DNA of 7,118 nt. Source: a bacterium (GTDB lineage: Bacteria; Electryoneota; RPQS01). Below are positions 5,745-7,118 of this stretch, piece after piece (position 1 is the first letter of the stretch; each line of letters begins with the position of its first letter). A program made the position numbers and the translations under genes. The stretch is taken from contig JAHIZR010000459.1 in the NCBI GenBank assembly GCA_018814465.1, positions 1 through 7,118 of the forward strand. The letters run 5' to 3'. The notes under the pieces were generated by a model. It was not told where the DNA came from and made no database searches. It saw only the letters and a list, made by a program, of their open reading frames with translations.

Positions 5745-5792
5745 CAGGTAAGAGCCACAAATCAATCAAAGCAGAAAAAGCTCTGCCATTGC

Positions 5793-7118
5793 ATGACCAC
5801 CGGCCTCTCTAACATCTCCCCCCTCGACCTTTTCTTCCCCGCCCTCTTCATCGGTGCGCTGCTGGCGGTCGGCTTCGTGCGCTCGGGCAAACGCAACGAC
5901 ACCGAAGAGTTCTTACTAATGGGCCGGAGCCTTTCCGCTCCGGCCTTCGTCATGTCGTTGGTCACATCGTGGTACGGCGGCATCCTTGGCGTCAGCGAAT
6001 ATTCCTACTCCTACGGCTTGTCCAACTGGTTCGTCTTCGGATTGCCCTATTATCTGCACGCCGTCATCTTCGCGCTGTTTCTGGCAAAACGCGCCCGACG
6101 ATCCAGACTCTATTCCATTCCCGACAAGCTGCGGCAAGCCTACGGAAATTCTCCCGCTCGCTTAGGCGCGCTGGTCATCTTCCTCACCACCATGCCCGCC
6201 GCCTATCTGCTCATGCTCGGCAAGCTCACTTCCTGGATGTTCGGCTGGTCCTATCCCATCGCGCTGCTGGCCGGAGTGCTTTTCTCCACGCTCTACATCT
6301 ATACCGGCGGACTGCGCAGCATCGTACGCACCGACATCCTGCAGTTCGCGGTCATGTACGGCGGTTTCGCGATCATGGTCATCGTGCTCTTTACGAACTT
6401 CGGAGGCATCGAATTCCTGCGCGCTCATGTGAAGCCGGAACTCTTCACACCCACCGGCGGTCAAGGCTTCGCCGCGATCTTCGTCTGGTACATCATCGCC
6501 GCCACCACGCTCATCGAACCGGTTTTTTATGAGCGCGTCTATGCCTCGAAAAGCGAGAAGCAAGTGCTCCCCGGTATACTGATCTCCATCGGCTTCTGGG
6601 CAATCTTCGACTTCATGACCACCGCCACCGGTCTCTATGCGCGCGCCATCATCGGCGACATCTCCGACCCCGCCTTCGCCTTCCCCGAGTTGGCCGCGCG
6701 CGTGCTGCCGGCGGGCTTGTTCGGGCTTTTTCTCGCCGCGCTGCTGGCCACGATCATGTCCACCATCGACAGCTACTCCTTCATTGCCGCCGGAGCGCTG
6801 GGCCGCGACCTGCTAACCAAACACGCGGAACAGCAGATTCAATCGCCTCGCAAAGTCCGGCTCGCACTCATCGCCACCACAGTCTGTGCCTGTCTCTTGG
6901 CGCTGGCATCCGACTCGATTGTCTCCCTCTGGCATGGACTCGGTTCCGTCGCCGCGCCGGTCCTATTGATTCCTACGCTCTCCGCGTGGTCCTCTAAGGC
7001 AAGCTTCTCCCGCACGCTTGTTCTGCCGGCCATGCTCACATCCGGGATCGTTGCCTTACTCTGGAGACTTTCCACCTTCTGGACCATCAGCGGCGAGTAC
7101 TGGCTGGGAGTGGAGCCG
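5793..7118 (+). CDS. Sodium:solute symporter (SSS family), 3' end cut by window edge
   Basis: The first 442 residues of an inner-membrane sodium-coupled transporter are present; family members usually have about 480-560. The first membrane helix (11-29, LDLFFPALFIGALLAVGFV) is followed by the typical EEFLLMGRSL (38-47). RTDILQFAVMYGG (179-191) matches the conserved 'TD..Q' segment. ATTLIEPVFYERVYASKSEK (237-256) fits the arginine-containing loop, and MSTIDSYSF (322-330) is the helix carrying the Ser-Thr pair that binds Na+ in characterised members such as PutP. Further helices at about 125-145, 155-170, 185-201, 262-283, 303-322, 356-373 and 382-400 are clear. The ATG at 5793 is the first possible start in frame and gives the family's usual short N-terminus, but there is no good ribosome-binding site. 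The substrate is not readable; a vitamin such as thiamine is inferred from the TPP-controlled receptor upstream (the predicted thiamine transporter ThiV is of this family). Confidence 0.92.
   Translation, partial: MTTGLSNISPLDLFFPALFIGALLAVGFVRSGKRNDTEEFLLMGRSLSAPAFVMSLVTSWYGGILGVSEYSYSYGLSNWFVFGLPYYLHAVIFALFLAKRARRSRLYSIPDKLRQAYGNSPARLGALVIFLTTMPAAYLLMLGKLTSWMFGWSYPIALLAGVLFSTLYIYTGGLRSIVRTDILQFAVMYGGFAIMVIVLFTNFGGIEFLRAHVKPELFTPTGGQGFAAIFVWYIIAATTLIEPVFYERVYASKSEKQVLPGILISIGFWAIFDFMTTATGLYARAIIGDISDPAFAFPELAARVLPAGLFGLFLAALLATIMSTIDSYSFIAAGALGRDLLTKHAEQQIQSPRKVRLALIATTVCACLLALASDSIVSLWHGLGSVAAPVLLIPTLSAWSSKASFSRTLVLPAMLTSGIVALLWRLSTFWTISGEYWLGVEP

Larger units (their letters stand above)
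5421..5792. other. Gene-free, repeat-rich spacer between receptor and symporter genes
   Basis: This 372-nt stretch has no convincing coding sequence on either strand: the longer open frames lack family resemblance and run over the repeats. It contains one 57-nt repeat copy and three hairpin-forming palindromes, listed separately. I find no second THI element, no strong promoter with both boxes, and no stem followed by a T-run. TTGACA at 5628-5633 has no -10 box at the right distance. The symporter gene could therefore be read through from the riboswitch promoter or from a promoter I cannot recognise. Confidence 0.6.

Noticed and set aside
5969..6532. Long plus-strand open frame rich in Arg and His.
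   Set aside because: It lies in another frame inside the symporter gene, whose translation shows clear family motifs throughout; the skewed composition is typical of a shadow frame.

Overview
The window looks like chromosomal sequence from a Gram-negative bacterium. The signs are a TonB-dependent outer-membrane receptor and two glycosyltransferases of the kind used for lipopolysaccharide or other surface glycans. The receptor carries an N-terminal CarboxypepD_reg-like domain, and there are an Rrf2 regulator with a SufC ATPase and a TPP riboswitch. Together these fit the Bacteroidota/FCB superphylum or a related uncultured phylum best, but that placement is inference. Both window edges cut genes.

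Left part, minus strand (1-2593). Reading from right to left, a well-formed sigma70-type promoter (2630-2658) drives an Rrf2-family regulator with three cysteines. It is followed 28 nt later by sufC, the ATPase of the SUF iron-sulfur assembly system. No sufB or sufD follows. Instead there is a 257-nt spacer with two repeat elements, then a half-length GT9 (heptosyltransferase-like) protein and a GT2 glycosyltransferase that runs off the left edge.

Centre, plus strand (2728-5420). A second strong promoter (2728-2756), divergent from the rrf2 promoter, starts transcription at the first base pair of a TPP (THI-box) riboswitch. An intrinsic terminator follows. Its 5' arm copies the riboswitch P1 5' strand, so the switch mechanism can be read from the sequence: TPP bound means P1 closed, terminator formed and gene off. 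The controlled gene is a complete 818-residue TonB-dependent receptor, most likely for thiamine or a thiamine precursor.

Right part, plus strand (5421-7118). A 372-nt gene-free stretch is dense in repeats and hairpins. It is followed by a sodium:solute symporter (SSS family), cut by the right edge after 442 codons. An outer-membrane receptor under TPP control next to an inner-membrane symporter suggests a two-step thiamine-compound uptake route.

The least explained content is in the two spacers. A 57-nt element occurs at 1250-1306 and again at 5483-5539 in the same orientation: two conserved blocks flanking a divergent core of exactly 24 nt. Each copy is accompanied by TCATTCYGGA-type palindromes, and one base pair of these has changed on both sides between the copies.
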